This document shows positions 32,529 through 40,806 of a stretch of 40,806 nt of DNA, piece after piece. The stretch lies in NCBI GenBank assembly GCA_005779305.1, contig SXJR01000520.1:1-40806 (forward strand). The letters run 5' to 3'. A program made the position numbers and the translations under genes. The notes under the pieces are model-generated. The model saw only the letters and a list, made by a program, of their open reading frames with translations. It was not told the origin of the DNA and made no database searches. Within the stretch, counting starts at the first letter, position 1, and the number at the start of each line of letters is the position of its first letter. This DNA is from Myxococcales bacterium (GTDB taxonomy: Bacteria > Myxococcota_A > Polyangia > Haliangiales > Haliangiaceae).

Positions 32529-34313
32529 TCATTCTTGACCGCTCGTTTCGCTCGCTGGGGCGGCGGCCCCGCACTTGACCGGGCGCGGCTTGGGGTACGC
32601 GACGCGGGGTTTGGCCGGATCGAAGACCTGCGTGGGCACCAGCTTGCCGCCTGCCTTGGTCAGCGCCTCGGCCATGGCGTCGCGGATGAGGACGTCGGTG
32701 ATCTCGACCGAGCCGTCGGGGAGCTTGAGCCGGCCGATCGCGCCGGTGCCGCCCGAGGCCAGGAAGTCCGAGGCCAGGAGCGTGAGGGTGCGCTCGTCCT
32801 CGATGATCTTGCCGGCGCGATCCCTGATCACGACCTGGAGCGTGGCGCCCTTGCAGGTGGCCTTGACCGTGATGCCACCCCACGAGGTGAAGGCGCCCCC
32901 GCCGAGCAGGTTGTTGACGACGAGCTTGCGCAGGTGCTTACCGTTCAGGGTCACCACCGCGAAGAGGTTGTCGAAGGGCATGGCGCGGTAGATTGAGCCA
33001 TAGGTGAGCGGGCCCGCCGGCAGGTCGGCGCGCAGGCCGCCGCCGTTGGTCATGGCCACGTCGGCGCCACCGACCCCGGCCAGCATCAGATCGGTGAACA
33101 GGTTGCCCAGCGCCGATTCCTGATCGTAGCTGCGGGTGATCTCGCCGGTGAGCTCGACGCCCAGTGGCCGCTGCTCGAGCTCGCGGGCCTTGACCGAGGC
33201 CGGCGCGATCAGCGAGACGATCTCGGCGCTCACCTCGACCTTCTTGCCCTCGTACTCGCCGGGCGCGCAGGTGGCCGCCGGCGCCGGCTCGCCGTCGGCG
33301 CCGAGCGGGCACAGATCGCGCGGCTGCGCGATGACGGCGCTGGTGACGATGCCGCTGGGATTGATGCGCAGATCGACGCGGCCGAAGGCGCGGCCGTTGG
33401 CGTACGACTCGATCACCGAGATGTCGTTGATGCGGTGGGCCATCGCCGCGTGGGTGTGGCCGGCGACGATCACGTCGACCGCGCCCGGCGGCAGCGCCTT
33501 CACCATCTCGAACAGCTCCTCCTCCTGATCGCACGACGACAGATCGTTGGGATCGTGGAGGTCAGAGCACTTGCTGCCGACGTGGGCCGCGACCACGACC
33601 ACCTGGGCGCCGCGCTTGCGCAGGTCGGCGGCCTCGGCGCTGACGGCCAGGGCCGGCTTGCTCATCTCCAGGCCGAGGAAGTTGGCCGGCATGGTCGCGA
33701 ACGGCGTGGCCTCGGTGGTGACGCCGATGACCCCGACGATGATCGGGCCCTTCTCGATCATCAGCGAGCCCATGACGTTGGACCAGGCCGGCCGCTTGCC
33801 GGTGTCGCGGTCGAGCACGTTGGCCATGAGAAAGGGGAACTTCGCCTCGCTGGCCCGGGCCCGCAGAGCGCCGCGGGGATCCTCGCCGGGCTTCTGGGCG
33901 GTAGCGGCGGGGCCGGCCGGCCCGAAGTCGAACTCGTGGTTGCCGATCGCGGCGGCGTCGTAGCCGATCAGGTTGTAGGCCGCCACCACCGGCGCACCTT
34001 CGGTGAGGTTGGACGCGAGCGTGCCCTGGAACATGTCGCCGGCGTCGACCAGCAGCACCTCGCCACCATCGGCGGCGCGGGCGGCGCGCACGTTGGCGAC
34101 GTAGCCGGCCAGGATGGGCAGCCTCTCGACCGAGCCGTGCAGGTCGTTGGTGCCGATCACGGTCAGGGTGATGGTGCCGGTGCGTGGCTTGACCGGACCG
34201 TGGGGCGGCGGCGGCGGCTTCTTCGACGGGCAGGCCGCCAGGGCGACGATCGCGGCGCCGGCGACAGCTGCCAGAGCGGTCAGACCGATGACCGCGCGAG
34301 GACGAGAGAACAT
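32529..34313 (-). CDS. 5'-nucleotidase / UshA-like metallophosphoesterase lipoprotein
   Basis: ATG 34313 starts a lipoprotein signal peptide (lipobox LAAC, Cys28) with a Lys/Pro-rich linker; the product is 594 aa. The N-terminal calcineurin-like metallophosphoesterase domain shows GTNDLHG (54-60), DAGDMFQG (90-97) and GNHEFDFG (114 onward), followed by GHTHAA, all metal-binding elements. The C-terminal 5'-nucleotidase domain shows MTNGGGLRADLPAGPLTYGS and PFDNLFAVVTLNG. Such enzymes hydrolyse extracellular nucleotides or nucleotide sugars in the periplasm or at the surface. The lipid anchor fits surface nucleotide scavenging. The length is normal for UshA/5'-nucleotidase proteins. Confidence 0.9.
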   Translation of the reverse strand: MFSRPRAVIGLTALAAVAGAAIVALAACPSKKPPPPPHGPVKPRTGTITLTVIGTNDLHGSVERLPILAGYVANVRAARAADGGEVLLVDAGDMFQGTLASNLTEGAPVVAAYNLIGYDAAAIGNHEFDFGPAGPAATAQKPGEDPRGALRARASEAKFPFLMANVLDRDTGKRPAWSNVMGSLMIEKGPIIVGVIGVTTEATPFATMPANFLGLEMSKPALAVSAEAADLRKRGAQVVVVAAHVGSKCSDLHDPNDLSSCDQEEELFEMVKALPPGAVDVIVAGHTHAAMAHRINDISVIESYANGRAFGRVDLRINPSGIVTSAVIAQPRDLCPLGADGEPAPAATCAPGEYEGKKVEVSAEIVSLIAPASVKARELEQRPLGVELTGEITRSYDQESALGNLFTDLMLAGVGGADVAMTNGGGLRADLPAGPLTYGSIYRAMPFDNLFAVVTLNGKHLRKLVVNNLLGGGAFTSWGGITVKATCKGATLQVVIRDRAGKIIEDERTLTLLASDFLASGGTGAIGRLKLPDGSVEITDVLIRDAMAEALTKAGGKLVPTQVFDPAKPRVAYPKPRPVKCGAAAPASETSGQE

Positions 34314-34339
34314 GGAGCGATGGTAGCGCGCCGCCATGA

Positions 34340-34969
34340 TCACCGCGCGTCGCCGACGCCGGCATCGACCGGGCCGCTGGCGTCCCCGCCATCGATGTCG
34401 CCGTCACCGTGGTCGTCGCCGTCGCCGTCGCTGCCCTCGGCGTCGTCGCTGTCGAGCATACGCGACCGCTGCTCGAGCTGGGCCTCGTCGACGACCTCGG
34501 TGCGGGCTCGCACCGCCTCGGCACCGAGCGCCAGCTCGACCGCGACGCCGCCGTCGAGCCCGACGTCGACCCAGGCCTCGCCGCCGTCGCCGAGCCGGCA
34601 GGTCACGCGCGTGGGCGCGTCGGCCGCCGCCGCCACCAGCGCCGGCCCGCAGTCGACCGCGGCCACGACGCCGAGGTCCTCGAGCTCGGCCCCGACCCGG
34701 GCAGCGACGGGCGCGGTGCGGATGACCTCGTCGCTCTCCCACGTCACCTCGCGATCGCCGGTGACCGTCACGGTCAAGGCCACCCCGCCGACCAAGGTGA
34801 TGTCGCAGCGATCGCGCGTGCAGACGATGCGCTCGACCTCGACGCCGAGCTGGGCGCGCACACCGTCGGCCACCGCCCGTGCCACGCGATCGCCGCCACG
34901 ATCACCGCGGCAGGCCACGGCGGCCCAGGCAACCAACATGATGACGAGCCACGGCCCAGGCCGGCGCAC
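34340..34969 (-). CDS. Small lipoprotein, hypothetical
   Basis: Two starts compete: ATG 34996 (218 aa) and GTG 34969 (209 aa). A strong Shine-Dalgarno-like GGAGGAGG lies inside the first codons of the longer form, about 15 bases before the GTG, so the shorter form is chosen with caution. The N-terminus is a lipoprotein signal (VIMLVAWAAVAC). Two small alpha/beta repeats follow (VRAQLGVEVERIVCTRDRCD and a second copy-like segment GVVAAVDCGPALV), each with a Cys pair. The C-terminus is a long Asp/Gly-rich tail. The repeated fold resembles DUF4333-like domains, but this is weak. It is 26 bp upstream of the 5'-nucleotidase gene and probably co-transcribed. Confidence 0.6.
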   Translation of the reverse strand: MRRPGPWLVIMLVAWAAVACRGDRGGDRVARAVADGVRAQLGVEVERIVCTRDRCDITLVGGVALTVTVTGDREVTWESDEVIRTAPVAARVGAELEDLGVVAAVDCGPALVAAAADAPTRVTCRLGDGGEAWVDVGLDGGVAVELALGAEAVRARTEVVDEAQLEQRSRMLDSDDAEGSDGDGDDHGDGDIDGGDASGPVDAGVGDAR

Positions 34970-35077
34970 CCGGCCAGTATCACACCTCCTCCGCATGGCG
35001 CGATCGGCCGTCGGCGTGGCGCGCTTCGCTAATGCGTCGTCATGCCCGGTTGGCTATCGTGGCCTCCGAGACGCCCG

Positions 35078-36085
35078 ATGGCTCCGACCCCCGCGTATCC
35101 GGTCAGCCCTGCCTGGCACCTGCTCCTGCGCGAACTGCGCATCCCGGCGAGCGACGTGCTGCGCCGGGCCGGCGTCGCCGAGGACCTGTTCGCGCGCGAA
35201 CACGCCACCGTGCGCGGCGACGAGTTCTGTCGGCTGATGTGGGCGCTGGAGGCCGAGGCCGCCGATCCCACGCTCGCCATCCGCATCGGAGAGGCGCTGT
35301 CGTTCGAGATGTTCGATCCGCCGGTGTTCGCGGCCATGTGCAGCCCCGATCTCAACACCGCGCTCGCTCGGCTGAGCACCTACAAGCGACTGTGCGCGCC
35401 GATCGCGCTCACGATCTCGGTCGGCCGCGACACCACCCGCGCGGTCGCCGCGTGGACCGAGCCGCCGATCGAACCGCCGCACCTCCTGTACGCGATGGAG
35501 CTCACCTACTGCGTGCGGCTGGCCCGTCTGGGCACGCGCACGCAGGTCACGCCGCGCGCCGTCACCTGTCCGTTCCCACTCGAGCCGGTGGCGGCGTACC
35601 GCGCCTACTTCGGTGTCGACGTCGAGCGCGGCCCCGATGCGGCGGTGGAGTTCGCGGCCGAGGACGCGGCGGCGCCGTTTCTGACCGCCCGCGCCGGCAT
35701 GTGGAGCTTCTTCGAGCCCGAGCTGCGCCGCCGTCTGGCCGAGGTCGAGGCCGGAGCCACCACCACCGTGGTCGCGCGAGCCGCACTGCTCGAGCTCTTG
35801 CCCAGCGGGCGGGCCTCGGTGCTGGCGGTCGCGGCGCGCATCGGGGTCAGCGCCCGCACGCTCCAGCGCCGCCTGGCCGACGAGGGGACCAGCTTCCAGC
35901 AGGTGCTCGACGGGACCCGCGAGGAGCTCGCTCGCCACTACCTGGGCACCACCTCCATGGCCGGGGCCGAGATCTCGTTCCTCCTCGGCTTCGAGGAGCC
36001 CAGCTCGTTCGTGCGCGCGTTCCACGACTGGACCGGCGTGACGCCCGAGCAGATGCGCAACCAGCTGCGCCGACAGGAGAGCTGA
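35078..36085 (+). CDS. AraC-family regulator of the molybdenum hydroxylase operon
   Basis: ATG 35078 gives 335 aa; an in-frame ATG at 35042 adds 12 residues that look non-coding. The N-terminal ~200 residues match the arabinose-binding-like domain of the OruR/ArgR subgroup (YPVSPAWHLLLRELRIPASD, CRLMWALEAEAADPTLAIRI). The C-terminal AraC helix-turn-helix pair is visible as VAARIGVSARTLQRRLADEG and AEISFLLGFEEPSSFVRAFH, ending in the typical GVTPEQMR. It lies one base upstream of the outer-membrane-like gene and heads the operon, so it is probably the local regulator. Confidence 0.82.
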   Translation: MAPTPAYPVSPAWHLLLRELRIPASDVLRRAGVAEDLFAREHATVRGDEFCRLMWALEAEAADPTLAIRIGEALSFEMFDPPVFAAMCSPDLNTALARLSTYKRLCAPIALTISVGRDTTRAVAAWTEPPIEPPHLLYAMELTYCVRLARLGTRTQVTPRAVTCPFPLEPVAAYRAYFGVDVERGPDAAVEFAAEDAAAPFLTARAGMWSFFEPELRRRLAEVEAGATTTVVARAALLELLPSGRASVLAVAARIGVSARTLQRRLADEGTSFQQVLDGTREELARHYLGTTSMAGAEISFLLGFEEPSSFVRAFHDWTGVTPEQMRNQLRRQES

Positions 36086-36086
36086 C

Positions 36087-36623
36087 ATGGTCCGTCTCGC
36101 ACCAGCGGCGGCCGCGGCCATCGCGACCGGGTTGGTCGCCGCCAACGCGCCCCCGGCGTCCGCCGACGATCCTCCCTTCACCATCGGCGCGCGACCGGTG
36201 TGGTTCGTCACCGCCGGCGCCACCGCCGGCGGCACCGTCGCCACCGGCGCCCGCGGCGCCTTCATCGGCGGCGAGGTCAGCGTGTCGCGCACCGTCGAGG
36301 CTCACTTCCTGGGGCTCTACGCCGACGCCTATCGCGACTTCGGGAACGACGCCACCTACCTGACCCTCGGGCCCGAGATCGGGTGGATCCGGCGCCACCG
36401 CACCTCGCCGCTCGGCCTCGGTTTCGATGGCGGCGGCGTTGTCCGGTTTTCGGACGAACGGGCCGTGGGCGCAACCGGCCGGCTGTTCGTGACCGTGGCC
36501 GGTTCGTTCTCGATCTTCGTCCGCTACGCCTACCTCGACGCCGCCGACGACGACCACGTCGTCCAGCTCGGGGTCACCGTCAAGTTCCCGCTCGGCCCGC
36601 CCTTCGGCGCGGCCACCCGCTGA
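36087..36623 (+). CDS. Small outer-membrane beta-barrel-like protein
   Basis: A 178-aa product with a Sec signal peptide ([20 protein letters not shown], cleavage near ASA-D at 26-27). The mature part is a series of amphipathic strands with alternating hydrophobic residues ([53 protein letters not shown]) and ends in a strand with VTVKFPLGP, as expected for a small 8-strand barrel. It lies one base after the regulator and 13 bp before the 2Fe-2S subunit, so it may be the entry pore for the operon's substrate. That role is inferred from position. Confidence 0.65.
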   Translation: MVRLAPAAAAAIATGLVAANAPPASADDPPFTIGARPVWFVTAGATAGGTVATGARGAFIGGEVSVSRTVEAHFLGLYADAYRDFGNDATYLTLGPEIGWIRRHRTSPLGLGFDGGGVVRFSDERAVGATGRLFVTVAGSFSIFVRYAYLDAADDDHVVQLGVTVKFPLGPPFGAATR

Positions 36624-36629
36624 AGGAGG
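36623..36629 (+). promoter_or_regulatory. Strong ribosome binding site of the 2Fe-2S subunit
   Basis: AAGGAGG lies 7 bases before ATG 36637. It fixes the start of the 2Fe-2S subunit gene and shows that the reading frame that meets the amber codon is the true one. Confidence 0.75.
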
Positions 36630-36636
36630 CCACCCC

Positions 36637-37116
36637 ATGAAGCTCAACGTCAACGGCAAGACCACCGAGGTCGACGTCCCGTCCGACACGCCACTGCTGT
36701 GGGTGCTGCGCGAGGAGCTGGATCTCACCGGCACCTAGTTCGGCTGCGGGCGCGCCCTGTGCGGCTCCTGCACCGTGCTCATCGACGGCCAGGCGCGGCG
36801 CTCGTGCGTCACCGCCGCCGGCGACGTCGGTGATCGCGCCATCACCACGGTCGAGGGCCTGGCCCAGGGCGACGTGCTGGACGCGGTCCAGCAAGCGTGG
36901 ATCGAGGAAAACGTGCCCCAGTGCGGGTACTGCCAGTCGGGCCAGATCATCTCGGCGGTGGCGCTCCTGGCCCGGCGGCCGGCGCCGACTGACGACGACA
37001 TCGACGCGGTCATGTCGGCCAACCTGTGCCGGTGCGGGACCTACCCGCGCATCCGCAAGGCCATCGTGCGCGCGGCCACGCTGGCCCGCACGCCTGGCCC
37101 GGGAGGCACGCCATGA
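36637..37116 (+). pseudogene. iorA: 2Fe-2S subunit of an isoquinoline 1-oxidoreductase-type enzyme, interrupted by an amber codon
   Basis: Read through, the 159-codon frame encodes a typical 2Fe-2S subunit of a molybdenum hydroxylase: [20 protein letters not shown], then [10 protein letters not shown], then [17 protein letters not shown] (first cluster, three cysteines), [11 protein letters not shown] and [11 protein letters not shown] (second cluster). Codon 34 is TAG (36736-36738), placed just before the first cluster cysteine, where family members have Lys (GTKFGCG). AAG to TAG is one change. Everything else, including the strong ribosome site and the ATGA overlap with the next gene, is intact. 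Either this is a recent null mutation, a sequencing error, or a readthrough site. Reinitiation at GTG 36775 would lose the first cluster. The partner gene is intact. Confidence 0.85.
36736..36738 (+). other. In-frame amber (TAG) codon in the 2Fe-2S subunit
   Basis: This TAG interrupts an otherwise intact iorA-like frame after 33 codons. The conserved context is GT-[stop]-FGCG. It lies 99 bases after the ATG and is in frame with all following conserved cysteines. Confidence 0.9.
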
Positions 37117-39362
37117 GCGACGGGCTGTCGCGACGCGACGTCCTGCGCGGCGCTCTCGCCGGCGGCGCGCTCTCGGTGGGCGTGGCGCTCGCCGGCTGCG
37201 GCGGTGGTCAGGCCCGCATGATCCGGCGCGCCGACGACACCGGCGAGCTCGCCGCCAACGCCTTCGTCACCATCCTGCCCACCGGCGTGGTCGCGCTGGC
37301 GCTGCACAAGGCCGAGATCGGCCAGGGCGTCAGCACCGCCTACGCCACCCTGGTCGCGGAGGAGCTCGAGGTCGAGCCCGGCGACGTCGACTTCCACTTC
37401 GCCGACACGGTGCCGGCCTTCCGCACCACCACCGTGCCCGGCGTGCCGCTGTTCTCGATCCAGGCCACCGGCGGCTCGACCAGCACCGCCGAGGGCTACC
37501 TGCTGCTGCGCCGGGCCGCAGCGGCCGCGCGCGAGATGTTGATCGGCGCCGCCGCGGCGTCGTGGAGCGTCGCGCCGCGCGCCTGCGTGGCCCGCGCCGG
37601 CCGCGTCCACCACGACGAGAGCGGCCGATCGCTGGGCTACGGCGAGCTGACCCGCCAGGCCGCCCGTCAGCCGGTGCCCGACGCTCCCGCGCTCAAGGCG
37701 CGGCGCGACTTTCGCGTCATCGGCAAGCACGGAGCCCGGGTCGACGGCCGCGACAAGGTCACCGGTGCCGCCATCTACGGCATCGACGTGACCGTACCCG
37801 ACATGGTGAACGCGTGTCCGATCCACGGCCCGACCTTCGGGGCGCGGCCCAGGGCGATCCGCGACGGCGAGGCCCGCAAGAGCCCGGGCGTGATCGACAT
37901 CGTGTCGATGCCGTGGGGTGTGGCGGTGGTCGCGAAGAAGTACTGGCAGGCCCGCCGCGCCGCGCTCCTGGTCGAGGTCGACTGGGACGACGGCAAGACC
38001 CGCGGCCTCGACACCGACGAGCTGATGGCCGCGGCCCGCAGCCACCGCGGCCAGGGCGCGGCCCTCCGCGACGACGGCGACGCCGCCGACGCCATCGCCG
38101 ATCACGGCGCCGCGCTCGACGCGATCTACGAGGTGCCGTACCTGGCCCACGCGCCGCTCGAGCCCCAGAACTGCGTCGCCTCCGTGCGCGGGAAACACGT
38201 CGAGATCTGGGCGCCGTGCCAGTCGCCGATCGCGCTGCAGGAGGTGGTGGGCGAGGCGCTCGACGTGGCCGCTGCCAGCGTCCTGGTCCACACCACCTAC
38301 GTCGGCGGCGGCTTCGGGCGACGCCTGCTCGGCGACTACGCGGTGCAGGCGGCGATGGTGTCGCGAGCGGTGGGCCGGCCGGTCAAGCTCATCTGGTCGC
38401 GCGAGAGCGACATGACCCAGGGCTTCTACCGCCCGGCCGCGGTCACGTTCGCGCGCGGCGCCGTCGACCGGCGCGGCCGCGCCGTCGGACTCTCGTACCA
38501 CTCCATCTCGCAACCGATCACGATCGACTCGGCGGAGACCCTGCGCGGCGGCCAGCCGAGCTGGCTGCCGGCCTTCCTGCGCAGCAACACGGCCCGCAAC
38601 ATGATGGCGCTCACGGCCAGCAACACGGCGATCGACATGTTCGCCAGCGAGGGCGCGTGGGACACGCCGTACCGGATCGGCAACCTGCGCGTCGCCTACA
38701 CACCGATGAAGACCGGCATGCCGGTGGCGTCGTGGCGTTCGGTCGGTCACTCGATCAATGGCTTCGTCATGGAGAGCGCGATCGACGAGCTGGCCCATGC
38801 CGCCGACGCCGATCCGTACCAGTTCCGGCGCGACCACCTCGCCGCCGGGTCGCGCGAGCTGCGCGTGCTCGACGCGGTGGCGAAGCGCGCGGGCTGGGGC
38901 AGCGTGCCTCCCGCCGGTCACGCCTGGGGCATCGCCCGCCACACCGCGTTCGGCACCGAGGCCGCCGAGATCGCCGAGGTGACGATCGTCGACGGCCGCA
39001 TCCGCGTGACCCGGGTGTGGTGCGCGGTCGAGTGCGGCGTCGTCGTCAACCCCGATCTGGTCCGGGCCCAGGTCGAAGGCGGCATCCTGTTCGGGCTGTC
39101 GGCCGCGCTCGATCAGCAGATCACGATGAAGGACGGCGTGGTGCAGGAGACCAACTACGACCGCTTCCCGTCGCTGCGCATGCACGAGTGTCCGCAGATC
39201 GACGTGACCATCGTCGACAGCGACGCCGATCCCACCGGCATCGGCGAACCCGGTCTGCCGCCGATCGCCCCGGCGGTGGCCAACGCGCTGTACGTCCTCA
39301 CCGGCAAGCGGCTGCGGCGGCTGCCGCTGCAGCCCACCCTCGATGCGGGAGGTGACGCGTGA
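37113..39362 (+). CDS. iorB: Molybdopterin-binding subunit of isoquinoline 1-oxidoreductase type (IorB-like), Tat-exported
   Basis: ATG 37113 overlaps the end of the 2Fe-2S frame as ATGA and gives 749 aa. The N-terminus has a twin-arginine signal ([18 protein letters not shown]) and a lipobox-like AGC, so the folded, cofactor-loaded enzyme is exported. Family segments include [32 protein letters not shown], an [10 protein letters not shown] substrate-channel element, [20 protein letters not shown] and, near residue 710, the [12 protein letters not shown] active-site glutamate loop. Relatives oxidise N-heteroaromatics or aldehydes using a molybdenum cofactor. Electrons would pass through the 2Fe-2S subunit to the cytochrome encoded next. 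The substrate cannot be assigned. Confidence 0.9.
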   Translation: MSDGLSRRDVLRGALAGGALSVGVALAGCGGGQARMIRRADDTGELAANAFVTILPTGVVALALHKAEIGQGVSTAYATLVAEELEVEPGDVDFHFADTVPAFRTTTVPGVPLFSIQATGGSTSTAEGYLLLRRAAAAAREMLIGAAAASWSVAPRACVARAGRVHHDESGRSLGYGELTRQAARQPVPDAPALKARRDFRVIGKHGARVDGRDKVTGAAIYGIDVTVPDMVNACPIHGPTFGARPRAIRDGEARKSPGVIDIVSMPWGVAVVAKKYWQARRAALLVEVDWDDGKTRGLDTDELMAAARSHRGQGAALRDDGDAADAIADHGAALDAIYEVPYLAHAPLEPQNCVASVRGKHVEIWAPCQSPIALQEVVGEALDVAAASVLVHTTYVGGGFGRRLLGDYAVQAAMVSRAVGRPVKLIWSRESDMTQGFYRPAAVTFARGAVDRRGRAVGLSYHSISQPITIDSAETLRGGQPSWLPAFLRSNTARNMMALTASNTAIDMFASEGAWDTPYRIGNLRVAYTPMKTGMPVASWRSVGHSINGFVMESAIDELAHAADADPYQFRRDHLAAGSRELRVLDAVAKRAGWGSVPPAGHAWGIARHTAFGTEAAEIAEVTIVDGRIRVTRVWCAVECGVVVNPDLVRAQVEGGILFGLSAALDQQITMKDGVVQETNYDRFPSLRMHECPQIDVTIVDSDADPTGIGEPGLPPIAPAVANALYVLTGKRLRRLPLQPTLDAGGDA

Positions 39363-39928
39363 TCCGACGAAACCCGTCGTCCCTCGGGCTCCTGGCGCTC
39401 GCGCTCGTCGCCGCCGTCGCCGCCGTCGCCCAGAGCGACGATGACGCCGCCGCCGGCGCGCGCGCGTTCGGGACCGTCGCCCGCGTCTTGCAGTCGCCGC
39501 GCTGCCAGAACTGCCACCCCGCCGGCGATCGGCCGCTGCAAGGCGAGACCGGGCGGCCGCATCGCATGTTCATCAGCCGGCAGAGCGTCGAGGCCGGGCT
39601 GCCGTGCAGCGCGTGTCACCAGGAGCGCAACTCGGAGGCGGTCGGCGTCGCCGGTGGTCCACCCGGCGCACCGCACTGGGGACTGCCGCCGGCCGAGACG
39701 CCGATGGTGTTCCAGGGCCGGAGCGTGCGGGCGCTGTGCGAGCAGCTCAAGGACCCGGCCGCCACCGGAGGCAAGGATCTGGCCGCGCTCCTCGAGCACG
39801 TCACGCACGATCCACTGGTGCGGTGGGGATGGGACCCGGGCGGCAAGCGCAAGAAGCCACCGGTGAGCCACGCCGCGTTCGTCGCGGCCTTTCGCACCTG
39901 GGTCGCGTCGGGAGGCCCGTGTCCATGA
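39359..39928 (+). CDS. Di-haem c-type cytochrome, electron acceptor of the Mo hydroxylase
   Basis: GTG 39359 overlaps the IorB stop as GTGA; the product is 189 aa. A signal peptide ([20 protein letters not shown]) directs it to the periplasm. Two haem c attachment motifs are clear: CQNCH and CSACH, about 32 residues apart, followed by an invariant-looking C-terminal half ([31 protein letters not shown]). Proteins of this type follow iorB-like genes in many bacteria and are thought to take electrons from the enzyme to the respiratory chain. The order and overlap here fit that role. Confidence 0.85.
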   Translation: MIRRNPSSLGLLALALVAAVAAVAQSDDDAAAGARAFGTVARVLQSPRCQNCHPAGDRPLQGETGRPHRMFISRQSVEAGLPCSACHQERNSEAVGVAGGPPGAPHWGLPPAETPMVFQGRSVRALCEQLKDPAATGGKDLAALLEHVTHDPLVRWGWDPGGKRKKPPVSHAAFVAAFRTWVASGGPCP

Positions 39929-40806
39929 ACAAGGACACCCGTGACCTGCTGGCCGCGGTGGCAGCCTCGCCCGCCGGCGTCCACACCCTCGCCACCGTCG
40001 TGCGCGTCGAGGGCTCATCGTACCGCCGGCCGGGCGCGCGCCTGCTGGTGCACGCCAGCGGCCTGGTCGCCGGCAGCGTGAGCGGCGGCTGTCTCGAGGG
40101 TGAGATCGCGCGCCGCGGCCGCTGGTGGGCCGAGGCCGGACCGGTGGTGCGCCGCTTCGACGAGGACAGCTCGGGCTGCGGCGGCACCATCGACGTCCTG
40201 ATCGAGAACGTCATCGCCGAGGACGAGCGCGGCCCGCTGGCGATGCTGCGCTGGATCGCCGCGCAGCGCCGGGCCGCCCGCGTCACCACCGTGATCGGCG
40301 GCGCCGACGCGCCGATCGGCAGCCGGCGCGCCGCGACCGCCGACCTGGTGTGGCCGGCCTCGGCCGCGGCGCTGGCCGACGTATCCGACCCGCCGGACCA
40401 GTGCTTCGTCGAGCACGTCGCGGCGCCGCGCGAGCTCTTGCTCGCGGGACGTCACCACGATGTCGCGCCGCTGGTCCGCCTGGCGCGCACGGTCGGCTGG
40501 GAGGTCACCAGCGCCGCGAGCGGTGCGACGTCGCGCTCCCTCGGCGATCCCGATCACGTCCTCGCGCCGGTGGCCGACGCCGTCGCCGGCTGGGCCGCGG
40601 CCCGGCCGGGCGCGGCGGTCGTGCTCATGACCCACGACCTCGAGCTCGACGGCCGCCTGCTCGCCGCGATCCTCGCGGCCGGCCAACCCGGCTACGTCGG
40701 CGTGCTGGGGCCGTCGCACCGCACCGCGCGCCTGGTCGCCGACCTCGACGCGCCGCCGCGGGCGCTGGCGGCGGTGCGCACGCCGGTCGGTCTCGATCTC
40801 GGCGGC
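39925..40806 (+). CDS. xdhC: XdhC-family molybdenum cofactor maturation factor, 3' end cut by the window
   Basis: ATG 39925 overlaps the cytochrome stop as ATGA. The frame is open to the last base of the window (294 codons), so the C-terminus is missing. The family signature is present: [26 protein letters not shown] and a [16 protein letters not shown] segment. XdhC proteins sulfurate the molybdenum cofactor and insert it into xanthine-dehydrogenase-like enzymes. The Rossmann-like motif, usually GAGDD or similar, reads GRHHD (175-179), losing the second glycine. It completes the operon: enzyme subunits, electron acceptor and cofactor maturation. Confidence 0.88.
   Translation, partial: MNKDTRDLLAAVAASPAGVHTLATVVRVEGSSYRRPGARLLVHASGLVAGSVSGGCLEGEIARRGRWWAEAGPVVRRFDEDSSGCGGTIDVLIENVIAEDERGPLAMLRWIAAQRRAARVTTVIGGADAPIGSRRAATADLVWPASAAALADVSDPPDQCFVEHVAAPRELLLAGRHHDVAPLVRLARTVGWEVTSAASGATSRSLGDPDHVLAPVADAVAGWAAARPGAAVVLMTHDLELDGRLLAAILAAGQPGYVGVLGPSHRTARLVADLDAPPRALAAVRTPVGLDLGG

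Noticed and set aside
36736..36738. Amber codon read as pyrrolysine
   Set aside because: No pyrrolysine biosynthesis or tRNA gene is visible in the window, and the family residue here is an ordinary Lys; a point mutation explains it more simply.

Overview
The window is a 40.8 kb high-GC bacterial chromosome segment. Several gene types point to a myxobacterium-like organism (Myxococcota, formerly Deltaproteobacteria): a membrane Ser/Thr kinase fused to other modules, a secreted protein with the CGDG...CDDGN cysteine repeats common in myxobacteria, a sensor-like protein ending in what I recognise as the MXAN_5187-type C-terminal region, and many lipoproteins. This assignment is an inference; there is no rRNA marker in the window. 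I see no tRNA, rRNA, CRISPR array, transposase or integrase.

Region 1 (1-5614, all minus strand) is a seven-gene cassette in which nearly every junction overlaps or abuts (TTGA, ATGA, TGATG, 0 bp, GTGA, 14 bp). Its base composition is visibly less GC-rich than the rest. The genes are mostly unrecognised: a 369-aa protein, a small coupled ORF, a 478-aa protein with a long polar central region, a 104-aa protein, a SleB-like putative peptidoglycan hydrolase with an Ig-like middle part, a secreted protein and a small basic protein. An AT-richer 367-bp gap lies upstream. This is the best candidate for an undescribed system.

Region 2 (5982-16004) holds ordinary core and accessory genes: a lipoprotein, a membrane protein, a kinase/FGE-like/OmpA-like fusion, a QueE-like 7-carboxy-7-deazaguanine synthase with altered motifs, two small unknown genes, an NRDE/TANGO2 protein, a Nudix hydrolase, a secreted protein and the MXAN_5187-like sensor.

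Region 3 (16005-30116) holds an M1 aminopeptidase lipoprotein and a cysteine-repeat protein, followed by a tightly overlapped four-gene minus-strand operon: class A penicillin-binding protein, FG-GAP-like secreted protein, family 5 solute-binding protein and NtrY-like histidine kinase. The FG-GAP gene carries six copies of a heptanucleotide in its signal-peptide codons, a potential phase-variation tract. After these come TrmH, a small membrane protein, a winged-helix regulator and a GH28 polygalacturonase-like lipoprotein. A 30-bp element is repeated at the same distance downstream of the aminopeptidase and the kinase.

Region 4 (30184-34969) holds an AraC regulator coupled to a nitrilase-superfamily enzyme with a long N-terminal extension, a UshA-like 5'-nucleotidase lipoprotein and a small lipoprotein. 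Region 5 (35078-40806, plus strand) is a probable operon for a periplasmic molybdenum hydroxylase of the isoquinoline 1-oxidoreductase type: AraC regulator, small outer-membrane-like protein, 2Fe-2S subunit, Tat-exported molybdopterin subunit, di-haem c-type cytochrome and XdhC maturation factor (cut by the window end). The 2Fe-2S subunit has an in-frame amber codon just before its first cluster cysteine, so the enzyme is either broken or depends on readthrough.
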